Shown: positions 28,686 through 37,144, numbered from the stretch's first letter. The stretch: 64,000 bases of DNA from Aeromonas aquatica (GCF_000764655.1 NZ_JRGL01000017.1:1-64000), one strand, 5' to 3'. Numbers and translations are program-made. Notes: generated by a model from the sequence alone, not told the origin.

Positions 28686-28738
28686 GCAGCTCGTCGGTAT
28701 GGATCCCCATGATGGGACCGTGCCGACGCAGACCACCA
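28686..28738 (-). pseudogene. Degenerate duplicate of the phhB 3' end
   Basis: Starting immediately after the phhB stop, 53 bases repeat the last ~18 codons of phhB (28747-28799) at roughly 64 percent identity, with a perfect 13-base block coding DEL. The native frame reads GLRRHGPIMGIHTDELL against [17 protein letters not shown]. The period is 61 bases, so it is out of frame with phhB, and it lacks the stop. Non-functional as a gene. Confidence 0.65.
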
Positions 28739-29077
28739 TTATCTGGGCAGCTCGTCGGTGCGCGCCGCCATGATGAAGTCGTTGCGGTGCAATCCACCGA
28801 TCTTGTGGGTCCACCAGCTGACGGTCACCTTGCCCCACTCGGTCAGGATCGCCGGGTGATGGAACTCCGCCTCCGCCAGCTCACCGAGCCGGTTGGTGAA
28901 GGCGAGCGCCTCCTTGAAGTTGCGAAACGCAAACTCCCGGCGCAGTTGCAGCTCCCCGTTCACCACCAGGGGCTGCCAGTCGGGGATGAGATGCATCAGC
29001 TCGGCCAGCTCCTCGTCGCTGACTTTCGGGGCATCGGCACGGCACGCTTCGCACTGTTGGCTTGCCAGTTCGGACAT
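28739..29077 (-). CDS. phhB: Pterin-4a-carbinolamine dehydratase
   Basis: Regenerates the pterin cofactor used by phenylalanine hydroxylase. 112 aa. Conserved [16 protein letters not shown] and the active-site region [19 protein letters not shown] (catalytic histidines) are present. AAAGGAG precedes ATG 29077. Second gene of phhAB, 51 bases after phhA. Followed by a degenerate copy of its own 3' end and then a terminator. Confidence 0.95.
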   Translation of the reverse strand: MSELASQQCEACRADAPKVSDEELAELMHLIPDWQPLVVNGELQLRREFAFRNFKEALAFTNRLGELAEAEFHHPAILTEWGKVTVSWWTHKIGGLHRNDFIMAARTDELPR

Positions 29078-29128
29078 TCGGGACTCCTTTCGTTGATAAA
29101 TCGTGGGAAACTGGGCGAGGCGCAGCCT

Positions 29129-29950
29129 TCAGCTCGCCTGCTTGCCCGCATGTTGACTGACACCGGGCACGAAGCGCGGGGCATGCAGGCCGAGGCGGCG
29201 GGCCTCCCCCACCATGGCCATGATGTCCTGATCCGCCAGCCGATAGAGCTCATCGAGCTGCGGCAGGACAAAATAGATGGGTTGCATGATGTCGATGCGA
29301 TAGGGGGTGCGCAGCACCTCTATGGGATCAAACGGCTGCAACACTGGCACGCCTCCGAGGGCATAGGCGGTCTCACCGATGGAGGAGAGAATGCCGCCAC
29401 CATAGATGCGCAGCCCCTCATTTCCCTCTGCCAGCTCCCCCTGCACCAGGCCAAACTCCACCGTGAACCAGTAGAGGCGCGCCAGATAGACCCTGTCCTC
29501 CTTGCTCGCCTTCTGGCCGAGCTGGCCATAGACATGGGTGAAGTGGGCGAACGCCGGGTTGGTCAACATGGCGCAGTGGCCAAACAACTCGTGAAAGATG
29601 TCGGGCTCCTGCAGGTAGTCGAGCTCGTCCCGGCGCCGGATGAAGGTGGCGACCGGGAACTGGCGGTTGGCCAGCAGCGAGAAGAAGCGATCGAAGGAGA
29701 TGAGCGCCGGCACGGCCACCACGGACCAGCCGGTGGCGGGTTGCAGCACGGCATTGATCTCACCGAGCTGCGGAATGCGATCCAGGGGCAGGTTGAGGCG
29801 CGCCAGCCCCGTCAGGTATTGGTCACAGGCCTTGCCCTCCAGCGCCGCGAGCTGGCGCTCGATCAGGATCTGCCAGGTGCCGTGCTCCTCATCCCGATAG
29901 TGGATGACGCCCTGCTCGTCCGCTTGATGTGCTGTGTAGAGGCTTGCCAT
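29129..29950 (-). CDS. phhA: Phenylalanine 4-monooxygenase
   Basis: Non-heme iron, tetrahydropterin-dependent enzyme converting phenylalanine to tyrosine. About 273 aa, as for bacterial PhhA. The iron ligands are the two histidines of HELFGHCAML and the glutamate of TVEFGLVQ; the pterin-binding QEPDIFHE is intact. ATG 29950 is preferred to the in-frame GTG 29968. With phhB and tyrR nearby this is the usual aromatic-catabolism arrangement; a TyrR box is expected upstream but I could not identify a good one. Confidence 0.94.
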   Translation of the reverse strand: MASLYTAHQADEQGVIHYRDEEHGTWQILIERQLAALEGKACDQYLTGLARLNLPLDRIPQLGEINAVLQPATGWSVVAVPALISFDRFFSLLANRQFPVATFIRRRDELDYLQEPDIFHELFGHCAMLTNPAFAHFTHVYGQLGQKASKEDRVYLARLYWFTVEFGLVQGELAEGNEGLRIYGGGILSSIGETAYALGGVPVLQPFDPIEVLRTPYRIDIMQPIYFVLPQLDELYRLADQDIMAMVGEARRLGLHAPRFVPGVSQHAGKQAS

Positions 29951-30065
29951 GATCCCGTTCCATCCCACCCCACTGGGGCGCCTTTGCGTTGGTCTGTTTA
30001 CGCAGGTCTGTTGGTACAGGCCTGTCTGTAAAGGTCTATGGGATCACTGTAACGGTTTGCCCCCT

Positions 30066-30096
30066 AAAAAAGCAGCCGACCCCAAGGTCGGCTGCT
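30066..30096 (-). terminator. Terminator of the psp-ycjXF operon
   Basis: Stem AGCAGCCGACC/GGTCGGCTGCT followed on the minus strand by TTTTTT. Lies past the duplicated ycjF tail. Confidence 0.85.
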
Positions 30097-30138
30097 TGCC
30101 ATCGATGTAAACAATTTGTGACATGCCGGTTCCCCGGC

Positions 30139-30216
30139 TCAGGACTTGCTGAGATAGCTCGCCAGTCGGCTGATCAGCCAGTTGACCGCCCCCTCATCAT
30201 CACCTTTGCAACGGAC
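30139..30216 (-). pseudogene. In-frame duplicate of the ycjF C-terminus beyond its stop
   Basis: Directly after the ycjF TAA, 78 bases (26 codons) stay open in the ycjF frame and end in TGA. The product of readthrough would finish WLISRLASYLSKS, against RLIGQITGYLSKS at the real end, with an upstream GDDEG matching GDEKP. The period is exactly 78 bases. It looks like a tandem copy of the gene tail that has diverged. Confidence 0.7.
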
Positions 30217-31251
30217 TTAGGATTTGCTGAGATAGCCCGTTATTTGGCCGATCAACCGCTTGCGCAACTCGCCGAGCTTGGGTTTCTCATCCCCGCACCA
30301 GGGCAGCGGGCGGCACGCCTCCATGGTGCGCAGCCCCAGCCTGGCGGTGAGCAGACCGGCCCCCACCCCTTGCGCTGCGCGGGCGGAGAGCTTGGCGGTG
30401 AGCTCGGCCCCCAGCAAGTCCATGCCCACTTCGGTGACGAGCTCGGTGGCGCCGGCATAGAGCATGTTGCGAAACACCTGTCGGATCAGCTGAATACGAC
30501 TCCAGTAGCCGAGTTCGATGGCATAAACATCCGCAATATCTTCGATCATCCGCAGGTTTCGCCACAGCATCAGCATCATGTCGACGGTGGCGAGCGGGCT
30601 CAGGGCCACCAGCACGGCGGCCTCCCCCGACCACTTGGCAACCCGCGCCTGGGCGAGCTTGTCGCGCTCGGTCAGCACCAGCTGGCTGTAGAGGGTCAGC
30701 ACCTCCCGATCGCTGTGGCTCTCGTCGAGCTGTGATAACCAGTGGTTGTACCCCTCCCGCCCCTTGTCACCGCTCCTGGTCGCCAGGGCCTCGCAAAATG
30801 CCTGCCCCTGCCCCACCCCCTGGCGGGCCAGCAAGTCTTCGGCGCGAGAGCGCACATCCTGACGTCGCTTGAGGGTGCGCAGCCGCAACCACTCGCGCCC
30901 CGCCACCCCGGCCGTGCCCACCAGCACCAGGCCGGAGGCCAGCAGCCAGGCGCCGCCCCAGAGCGGGGACGAGACGAACTGGTCGTAGAGGAAGGCACCA
31001 AACTGGCCGAGGGACAGCAGGCCGACCGCCCCCAGCCCCCAACCGAGCAGGCGGTGACGGCGGCGGGGTTTGATGGTCAGGGCGGGCTCCACCTCGGTGA
31101 AGTCGTCGAGGGCGTCGAGGCGCTCGAAGCTCGCCTCCTCCAGCCGCTGGGCCGGGGCGGGAGCAGGCTCTTGCGCCGCCACCGAGAGCACAGGCTCCAG
31201 CACCACCTTGCCTTGCAGCGGCGCCGGGCGTTGTTTTGTCTGATCGTTCAT
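30217..31251 (-). CDS. ycjF: DUF697/TIGR01620 membrane protein YcjF
   Basis: 344-residue inner-membrane protein accompanying the Psp response, with two hydrophobic segments (~65-115) and a conserved C-terminal domain (SPLATVDMMLMLWRNLRMIEDIA, RMMEACRPLPW-like end). GGAGG lies ahead of ATG 31251. Last gene of pspABC-ycjXF. Precise role unknown; regularly PspF-controlled with ycjX in enterics. Its 3' end is duplicated downstream. Confidence 0.9.
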   Translation of the reverse strand: MNDQTKQRPAPLQGKVVLEPVLSVAAQEPAPAPAQRLEEASFERLDALDDFTEVEPALTIKPRRRHRLLGWGLGAVGLLSLGQFGAFLYDQFVSSPLWGGAWLLASGLVLVGTAGVAGREWLRLRTLKRRQDVRSRAEDLLARQGVGQGQAFCEALATRSGDKGREGYNHWLSQLDESHSDREVLTLYSQLVLTERDKLAQARVAKWSGEAAVLVALSPLATVDMMLMLWRNLRMIEDIADVYAIELGYWSRIQLIRQVFRNMLYAGATELVTEVGMDLLGAELTAKLSARAAQGVGAGLLTARLGLRTMEACRPLPWCGDEKPKLGELRKRLIGQITGYLSKS

Positions 31252-31268
31252 CGTTTATCTTCCTCCGC

Positions 31269-31299
31269 ACCTATCTGTCGGGTTTGCCCGCAGATAGGT
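31269..31299 (-). promoter_or_regulatory. Strong intercistronic hairpin ycjX/ycjF
   Basis: Stem ACCTATCTG/CAGATAGGT (9 bp) extended by CGGG/CCCG across one bulged base, with a 4-base loop. It abuts the GGAGG ribosome site of ycjF. Probably affects ycjF translation or mRNA processing; the mechanism is inferred. Confidence 0.6.
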
Positions 31300-31306
31300 C
31301 AGCCGA

Positions 31307-32713
31307 TTATTCGAGGTGATCCCCGAGCAGAAACTCCAGCGCCGCATCGAGCCGGATATGGGGCAGCGCCTGATGGGCACTCATGGGCAGCGGGCGAAAC
31401 GCCTGAAAATCAAAGCCCTGGGTACTCCACCACTGGGCGGGGGGAATATGGGACGGCACCTCCCCCGGGAACAGCAGCAGCGGCTCGCCGCCCAGGCTGG
31501 TGCCGCGAATGGCCGGAAACTCCCGGCCGTTGGCGACCCCCTTGCCCACCTCGGTGGCCTTGATGGCGGCGAGCGCCAGGCATTCGGTCTCTATACCCTC
31601 GAAGCGCGCCTGGCCGCGGCCGCTGCTCACCAGATGCTGCAGCAGGGAGACCAGAGGGCCGTGCTGCTCCGGGGTCACGTGATCCGCCTTGCTCGCCACG
31701 AACAGCAGCTTGTCGATGCGCGGGGCGAACAGCCGGCGCCACCAGTTGCTCTTGCCGTAGGCAAAGCTCTCCATGATGCGGGCGATGGCCTGCTGCATGT
31801 CGCCGAAGCTGGCGGCGCCGGCGTTGAGGGGTTGCAGGCAGTCCACCAGCACTATCTGGCGGTCAAACCCCGCGAAGTGCTGCTCGTAGAAGCCCTGCAC
31901 CAGGTGCTGCTTGTACTGCTCGAAGCGCTGCTTGAAGGTGGCGTAGAGGCTGCCATCGGCGGGCTCGCTGGCGGGCTTGTCCCACACCCAGGGCACGAAT
32001 TGCAACAGCGGCGCGCCGGCATATTCCCCGGGCAAGACGAAGCGGCCCGGCTGGATGAGGTGCAGGCCGAGTTCACGCTTGCAGGCGTGCAGATAATCGG
32101 TGTAGCGCTCGGCCAGCTCGCTGGCGGGTCGCTCCTCGAAGGGCTGTTCGGCCTGCCAGCGCGGCTCAAGCCAGCCGCTTGCGAGCGCCTGCAGCTCGGG
32201 GCGACGCAGTTGCTGTTGCACCTGCTCGCTCCACTGCTCGTAGCTGAGTTCGAGCAGCGGCAAGTCCAGCAGCCACTCCCCCGGGTAGTCCACCAGATCC
32301 ACGTAGAGGGTGGAGATCTCACCCAGGTGTTTACGCAGGGGATGGCGGGTGCGATAGCGAATTTCGAGGCGCACCTCGGCCACCCCGCGGGTCGGCTCCG
32401 GCCAGGCGGGCGGATCCCCAAACAGGGAGTCGAGCCCGCGCTCGTAGGGGAAGGTGGGAATGTGGGCATTTTGCTGGGGCACCCGGCGCGCCCCCAGGAT
32501 CCGCCCCTGACGCTGGGCATCCCACAGGGGCAGCCGGCCGTCGATGGCCGCGTGCTCCAGCTGGTTCACCAGCGCCGTGATGAAGGCAGTCTTGCCGCTG
32601 CGGGACAGGCCGGTGACCGCCAGCCGGATGTGGCGATCCCGTACCCGGTTCACCACCTCATTGGCCTTGTGCTGCAGCACAGACCACTGCTGTTCGAGCT
32701 TGTTGCGTATCAA
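31307..32713 (-). CDS. ycjX: YcjX-family P-loop GTPase-like protein
   Basis: 468-residue cytoplasmic P-loop NTPase of the YcjX (DUF463) family, part of the extended Psp regulon. Walker A GLSRSGKTAFIT begins ~35; VDYPGEWLLDLP is the conserved switch region; FDRQIVLVDCLQPLN and LFVASKADHVTPEQ follow. Start is TTG 32713 by alignment with YcjX (no ATG nearby), with AGAGGA about 11 bases upstream. Sits between pspC and ycjF. Confidence 0.92.
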   Translation of the reverse strand: MIRNKLEQQWSVLQHKANEVVNRVRDRHIRLAVTGLSRSGKTAFITALVNQLEHAAIDGRLPLWDAQRQGRILGARRVPQQNAHIPTFPYERGLDSLFGDPPAWPEPTRGVAEVRLEIRYRTRHPLRKHLGEISTLYVDLVDYPGEWLLDLPLLELSYEQWSEQVQQQLRRPELQALASGWLEPRWQAEQPFEERPASELAERYTDYLHACKRELGLHLIQPGRFVLPGEYAGAPLLQFVPWVWDKPASEPADGSLYATFKQRFEQYKQHLVQGFYEQHFAGFDRQIVLVDCLQPLNAGAASFGDMQQAIARIMESFAYGKSNWWRRLFAPRIDKLLFVASKADHVTPEQHGPLVSLLQHLVSSGRGQARFEGIETECLALAAIKATEVGKGVANGREFPAIRGTSLGGEPLLLFPGEVPSHIPPAQWWSTQGFDFQAFRPLPMSAHQALPHIRLDAALEFLLGDHLE

Positions 32714-32781
32714 GGCGTGATCAATCCTCTATGTTGTCGCACCCCGGCCCTCCCTGGCCCGGGACGCTATGGGTCATCTCA

Positions 32782-33186
32782 TCACAGCTTGCTGAATTCC
32801 CGTTGCAAGTTGAACTCCTTGGAGGTCACCAGCTTCTCGATGCGCTGCACTCTGGGTTCGAGCGCATCCAGCTCTTGCGCGATGCGGCCCAGCGCCTGGT
32901 GAGGCGTCACCCCCGCCTGCCAGCTGCGCGACTTCATGCGCAGATCGCTGAACTCGGCATCCTTTTCCCCATAGAGGGTGACCGGCTTCTTGTCGAGCAG
33001 GAACCAGGCCGCGATATAGGCGGTGAAGGTGATGAAACCGGCGAAGATGAGGCCGGTGATGGCCAGCAGCCGCACTATCCAGATCTCCACCCCGAAGTAG
33101 TCGGCGAGGCCGGCGCAGATCCCCGCTATCTTGCCCCGCTGGGGGTCGCGGTAGAGATTGCGACTCGTCTGATTTGACAGCGTCAT
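32782..33186 (-). CDS. pspC: Phage-shock protein C
   Basis: 134 aa PspC-domain inner-membrane protein (YRDPQRGKIAGICAGLADYFGVE, followed by a membrane helix) that with PspB relieves PspA inhibition of PspF. Its ATG overlaps the stop of a 33-residue bridging ORF by four bases (ATGA), and its ribosome site (GGAGGAACAAGG) is the duplicated copy of the one inside the pspB tail. Confidence 0.94.
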   Translation of the reverse strand: MTLSNQTSRNLYRDPQRGKIAGICAGLADYFGVEIWIVRLLAITGLIFAGFITFTAYIAAWFLLDKKPVTLYGEKDAEFSDLRMKSRSWQAGVTPHQALGRIAQELDALEPRVQRIEKLVTSKEFNLQREFSKL

Positions 33187-33284
33187 ACCTTGTTCCTCCA
33201 GCCAGGGACCTCGGCATCCGGAATGAAACCCGGTGTACCGACCGGCGCAAACCTCGCATCATGGCAGCCATAGAGAGCACTCAT
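33183..33284 (-). CDS. Bridging mini-ORF between pspB and pspC (33 aa)
   Basis: Starts on the ATG overlapping the pspB stop (ATGA, 33281-33284) and stops on the TGA overlapping the pspC start (ATGA, 33183-33186). Its last ~13 codons (IPDAEVPGWRNKV) repeat the end of pspB, with 40 of 42 bases identical. Its first part (MSALYG) is weakly like the pspC N-terminus (SRNLYR). This is what a 98-base tandem duplication of the pspB/pspC junction would give. Translation through it would keep pspC coupled to pspB. Peptide function not expected but not excluded. Confidence 0.6.
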   Translation of the reverse strand: MSALYGCHDARFAPVGTPGFIPDAEVPGWRNKV

Positions 33285-33517
33285 ACCTTGTTCCTCCAGC
33301 CGGGGACCTCGGCATCCAGAATGGATTCCAGTGCCCCCACTCGCTCCTGCATCTTCTCGGCGCGTACCAGCAGCCCTTCCAGCTGCTGCCGCTCACCGTC
33401 GGCAAGACCGACGCCGATCCGCCCCTTGGCTCGATAGTGCAACACCAGCCAGATAGGGGCCACTATCACCATGAAGACGATGAGCGGCGTCGCCAATATG
33501 CCAATGATGTCTTCCAT
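33281..33517 (-). CDS. pspB: Phage-shock protein B
   Basis: 78 aa: one N-terminal membrane helix (IGILATPLIVFMVIVAPIWLVLHY) then a leucine-zipper-like helix (LEGLLVRAEKMQERVGALESIL). Senses envelope stress with PspC. Four bases after pspA. Its tail is duplicated downstream in the bridging ORF. Confidence 0.95.
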   Translation of the reverse strand: MEDIIGILATPLIVFMVIVAPIWLVLHYRAKGRIGVGLADGERQQLEGLLVRAEKMQERVGALESILDAEVPGWRNKV

Positions 33518-33520
33518 TCG

Positions 33521-34198
33521 TTACTCCCCCTGCTTGGTGGCGTCGCTCTGGCCCAGCTTCTGGCGCATGGCCTCGAGCTCGCGGCTGATCTGATCGTCCA
33601 CCTCCAGCTCGGCAAACTGCTGGGCCAGCGCCTTGTCGGACTGACCGAGATCGGCGCGGGCCTCCATCTCGTCGATGCGGCGCTCCATGCGCTCGAACTT
33701 GCTGACCACAGCCTGGCTGTCGCCACGGGCCACCTGGCTTTGCACATTCAAACGGCTGCTGGCCGCCTCGCTGCGAATGGCCATCGCCTTCTGGCGGGTA
33801 CGGGCGTCTTCCAGCTTGGCTTCCAGCTGGCGAATTTCGTCGCCCAGCTTGTCGATGCCGCTGTCCACCGCCTGCTGTTCACGCACCAGCGTCTCGGCCA
33901 GCTCGGTCTGTTTCTTCTTCTCGATGAGGGCGGCTCGGGCCAGATCGTCGCGGCCCTTGGTCAAGGCCAGTTCGGCCTTGGTTTGCCACTCGTTCACCCG
34001 CTCCTGATGGCGGCTGACCTGGCGGCCAATCTCTTTCTGGTTCGCGAGGAAGCGGGCCAGATTGGAGCGCTCCTTCACCAGCTCGTCTTCCATCTCCTGA
34101 ATGATCAGGCGCACCATCTTCTGGGGATCTTCTGCCTTGTCGAGCAGGGCCGTCAGATTGGAATTGATGATGTCGGCCAGGCGGGAAAAAATACTCAT
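33521..34198 (-). CDS. pspA: Phage-shock protein A
   Basis: Peripheral membrane coiled-coil protein (225 aa) of the PspA/IM30 family that stabilises the inner membrane and inhibits PspF. Begins MSIFSRLADIINSNLTALL, the canonical amphipathic N-helix. ATG 34198 has AGGAG upstream; the longer open frame to 34261 crosses the sigma54 promoter and is rejected. First gene of the operon. Confidence 0.96.
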   Translation of the reverse strand: MSIFSRLADIINSNLTALLDKAEDPQKMVRLIIQEMEDELVKERSNLARFLANQKEIGRQVSRHQERVNEWQTKAELALTKGRDDLARAALIEKKKQTELAETLVREQQAVDSGIDKLGDEIRQLEAKLEDARTRQKAMAIRSEAASSRLNVQSQVARGDSQAVVSKFERMERRIDEMEARADLGQSDKALAQQFAELEVDDQISRELEAMRQKLGQSDATKQGE

Positions 34199-34245
34199 GA
34201 CTCTACTCCTGTGATGGGCATTGGGTTGTTTCTCCATTGACAATG

Positions 34246-34260
34246 GCAACTTGTGTGCCA
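34246..34260 (-). promoter_or_regulatory. Sigma54 promoter of pspA
   Basis: On the minus strand TGGCAC (34260-34255), five bases, then TTGC (34249-34246): an exact -24/-12 match. It is about 50 bases upstream of pspA. PspF, encoded divergently at 34395, is the activator. Confidence 0.9.
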
Positions 34261-34394
34261 ATCTGGAACGAATTTTAACTCATTGATTTATATGGGCACA
34301 CTTCATGAGTTTCAAGTCACTCGGAACAACGGGTGATAAAAATCACTAACTTTTGGTAAGATTGACCAGATTTTTCAACGAGCAGGGTGTAAGG

Positions 34395-35444
34395 ATGAGC
34401 ACAGACACGGAAAGCCTGTTGGGTGAGTCCAACGCGTTTCTCGAGATCATTGAGCAGACCTCGCGGCTGGCACCGCTGCGCAAACCCGTGCTGATCATCG
34501 GCGAACGAGGGACCGGCAAGGAGCTCATCGCCCACCGCCTACATTATCTCTCGGCCCGCTGGGATCAAAGCTTTGTCACCATCAACTGCGCCACCTTGAG
34601 CGAGAGCCTGCTGGAAACCGAGTTGTTCGGCCACGAGGCGGGCGCCTTCACCGGCGCGGCCAAGCGCCATCAGGGCCGGTTCGAGCGCGCCGACGGCGGC
34701 ACCCTGTTCCTCGACGAGCTGGCCACCACCAGTGCCCGGGTGCAGGAAAAACTGCTGAGGGTCATCGAATATGGCGAGTTCGAGCGGGTGGGCGGCGCCA
34801 AGCCGCTCAGGGTGGATGTGCGACTGGTGTGCGCCACCAACGAGGATCTGCCGGCGCTGGCCGACCGGGGCCAGTTTCGCCACGATCTGCTGGACCGGCT
34901 GGCGTTCGACGTCATCACATTGCCCCCCCTGCGGGAGCGGCGGGACGACATCCTGATGCTGGCGGAGCACTTCGCCCACAGCATGACCCGGGAGCTGGGT
35001 TATCCGCTGTTTGCCGGATTCTCCCGCAAGGCGACCCAGTTGTTGCTGGATTACCCCTGGCCCGGCAACGTGCGGGAGCTGAAAAACGTGGTGGAGCGCA
35101 GCCTCTATCGGCAGGGCAATCCGCAGTTGCCGCTGGCGGAGCTGGTGATCAATCCCTTCGATTCCCCCTGGCGTCCCCGGGCCCGGATCGAGGCCCAGAC
35201 CACCGGCTCAGCCGGGACGACAGCACCAGGGGAGCACCAGGCCCCCAGCCTGCCGCTGGATCTCAAGAACACGGTAGCTGAGTTCGAAATCAATTTACTC
35301 AAGCAAGCGATGCAGCTATCCCAGTATAATCAGCGCAAAGCGGCCGATCTGCTGGCCCTGAGCTACCACCAGTTCAGGGGTATGTTACGTAAATACCAGC
35401 TGCTCGAGGGGGATGACAACAATGGCAATGCGGACATTGGCTGA
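34395..35444 (+). CDS. pspF: Psp operon transcriptional activator PspF
   Basis: Sigma54 enhancer-binding protein (349 aa) lacking a receiver domain, as usual for PspF. AAA+ domain with Walker A GERGTGKE, the sigma54-contact loop GAFTGA intact, Walker B TLFLDEL; C-terminal Fis-type helix-turn-helix (NQRKAADLLALSYHQFRG). ATG 34395 follows AAGG. Divergent from pspA. PspA binds and inhibits the AAA+ domain. Confidence 0.95.
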   Translation: MSTDTESLLGESNAFLEIIEQTSRLAPLRKPVLIIGERGTGKELIAHRLHYLSARWDQSFVTINCATLSESLLETELFGHEAGAFTGAAKRHQGRFERADGGTLFLDELATTSARVQEKLLRVIEYGEFERVGGAKPLRVDVRLVCATNEDLPALADRGQFRHDLLDRLAFDVITLPPLRERRDDILMLAEHFAHSMTRELGYPLFAGFSRKATQLLLDYPWPGNVRELKNVVERSLYRQGNPQLPLAELVINPFDSPWRPRARIEAQTTGSAGTTAPGEHQAPSLPLDLKNTVAEFEINLLKQAMQLSQYNQRKAADLLALSYHQFRGMLRKYQLLEGDDNNGNADIG

Positions 35445-35458
35445 CCCCACAGGGATGT

Positions 35459-35473
35459 CCTGCCCGGCAGGAT
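35459..35473. promoter_or_regulatory. Palindrome between pspF and sapA
   Basis: TCCTGCCCGGCAGGA, a perfect 7+7 palindrome around one base, followed by a second short GC hairpin near 35486-35500. Possibly a weak terminator or operator ahead of sapA. Confidence 0.3.
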
Positions 35474-35543
35474 CTCGCAACGCGCCCGCCCTCCCGCGGG
35501 CAACCTTGCATGAACACATTTCGCACCAAGACATGGCTCCACA

Positions 35544-37142
35544 ATGAGAATGCTCACACCACTGCTGCTCGGTCTCCTGGTACTCACCGGCTGTCAGAAA
35601 CAAGACGATGCGTCAAAGACAGGGCTCATCTACTGCGCCGACGGGGCACCCCAGACCTTCAACCCGCAGCTCGCCAACTCGGGCATGACCCTGGATGCCA
35701 GTGCCCGCCCGCTCTACGATCGCCTGCTCGAGGTCAATGCCAATACCCTGAGCCTGGAGGGGGGCCTCGCCACCGCCTGGCGCAGCAGCGAGGACGGGCT
35801 GACTTACACCCTCAGCCTGCGCAAGGGGGTCACCTTCCATCGCACGCCCTGGTTCAGCCCCTCTCGTCAGTTCAACGCCGACGACGTGCTGTTTACCTAT
35901 CATCGCCTGCTGGACGACCATCACCCCTACCACGCCATCTCGGGCGGCGAGTACCCCTATTTTTACAGCATGGGTCTGGCCTCCCTCATCAAGCGGGTCG
36001 ACAAGCACGGACCCCACGAGGTGGTGTTCGAGCTCAACCGGCCGGATGCCTCCTTCCTCGCGACCCTGGCCAGCGACTACGCCATCGTGCTGTCGGCCGA
36101 GTATGGCGAGCAGATGATCAAGGCTGGCACCCCAGAGCTGCTCGACAGTCGTCCCATCGGGACAGGCCCCTTCAGCTTCAAGGAGTACCGTCACAACGAG
36201 TTCGTGCGCTACCTGCGCCACCCCGGTTACTGGGGCGGTGAGGCCAAGATTGAGCAGCTGGTCTACGACATCACCCCCAGATCGTCCAAGCGGCTCGCCA
36301 AGTTGCTGACCGGCGAGTGCGATGTCATGAGCACCCCCTCCGCCAGCCAGCTATCGGTGATCGACAAGGACTCCCATCTCAACCTGTCGGTGCAGTCGGG
36401 CATGAACGTCGCCTTCCTGGCCCTCAATACCCGCAAGGCGCCCTTCAACAAGGTGCAGGTCCGCCAGGCGCTGGCCAGCGCCATCAACGTGCAGAACCTG
36501 CTGCAGGCGGTCTATTTCGAAACCGGGCAGCCCGCCACCAGCCTGCTGCCACCGCTCTCCTGGGGCTACAATCCCTCACTGCAGTTACGCAAGCCGGATC
36601 TGCCCCTCGCCCGCAAGCTGCTCAAGGAGGTTGGGCTGGAGCAGGGCTTCGAGATGCAGGTACTGGTGCAGCCAGGGGCCCGCCCCTACAATCCGGACGG
36701 CCTCAAGACCGCCCAGCTGATGCGCAGCGATCTCGCCAAGATAGGGGTGAAGCTGAAAATAGTGCAGCAGGCCTGGCCCGTCATCGAAACCCGGCTCGCC
36801 AAGGGGCAATATGACAGCCTGCTGTCCGGCTGGATCGCCGACAACGCCGACCCGGACAACTTCTTTCGCCAGCTGCTGAGCTGCGCCGCCGTCGAGCGGG
36901 GCAACAACTACAGCCGCTGGTGCAGCCCGGCCTTCGATCAGTTGCTGGACGATGCGGTGACCACACCGCAACTCGCCTTCCGCCTGCGCAATTACTACTA
37001 TGCCCAGACCCTGCTCAATGAGCAGTTGCCGCTGATCCCCCTGGCCCATGCCCTGCGCACCCAGGTGAGCCGCAGCGACATCGAGGGACTGACCCTGATG
37101 CCCTTTGGGGGCACCACCTTCAACCAGGCCCATCGGGAGTGA
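35544..37142 (+). CDS. sapA: Peptide ABC transporter substrate-binding lipoprotein SapA
   Basis: Periplasmic solute-binding protein of the oligopeptide class (532 aa), first component of the Sap system linked to antimicrobial-peptide resistance, and to putrescine export in E. coli SapBCDF. N-terminal signal with lipobox LTGC (Cys 17) makes it a lipoprotein. Conserved SBP_bac_5 features are AADDVLFTYHRLLDDHHP-like and IGTGPFSFKEY. Two bases separate its stop from the next mini-ORF. Confidence 0.93.
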   Translation: MRMLTPLLLGLLVLTGCQKQDDASKTGLIYCADGAPQTFNPQLANSGMTLDASARPLYDRLLEVNANTLSLEGGLATAWRSSEDGLTYTLSLRKGVTFHRTPWFSPSRQFNADDVLFTYHRLLDDHHPYHAISGGEYPYFYSMGLASLIKRVDKHGPHEVVFELNRPDASFLATLASDYAIVLSAEYGEQMIKAGTPELLDSRPIGTGPFSFKEYRHNEFVRYLRHPGYWGGEAKIEQLVYDITPRSSKRLAKLLTGECDVMSTPSASQLSVIDKDSHLNLSVQSGMNVAFLALNTRKAPFNKVQVRQALASAINVQNLLQAVYFETGQPATSLLPPLSWGYNPSLQLRKPDLPLARKLLKEVGLEQGFEMQVLVQPGARPYNPDGLKTAQLMRSDLAKIGVKLKIVQQAWPVIETRLAKGQYDSLLSGWIADNADPDNFFRQLLSCAAVERGNNYSRWCSPAFDQLLDDAVTTPQLAFRLRNYYYAQTLLNEQLPLIPLAHALRTQVSRSDIEGLTLMPFGGTTFNQAHRE

Positions 37143-37144
37143 GC

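Noticed and set aside
28491-28838. 115-codon minus-strand frame starting inside phhB and running through the phhB tail copy and terminator
   Set aside because: Runs through a terminator and into the tyrR start region in a non-native frame; chance.
30027-30044. TGTAAA upstream of phhA as a TyrR box
   Set aside because: Only the left half matches; the right half TGGGAT does not fit TTTACA.
35445-35543. A junction duplication between pspF and sapA, by analogy to the others
   Set aside because: No similarity to the pspF end or sapA start; only short GC palindromes.
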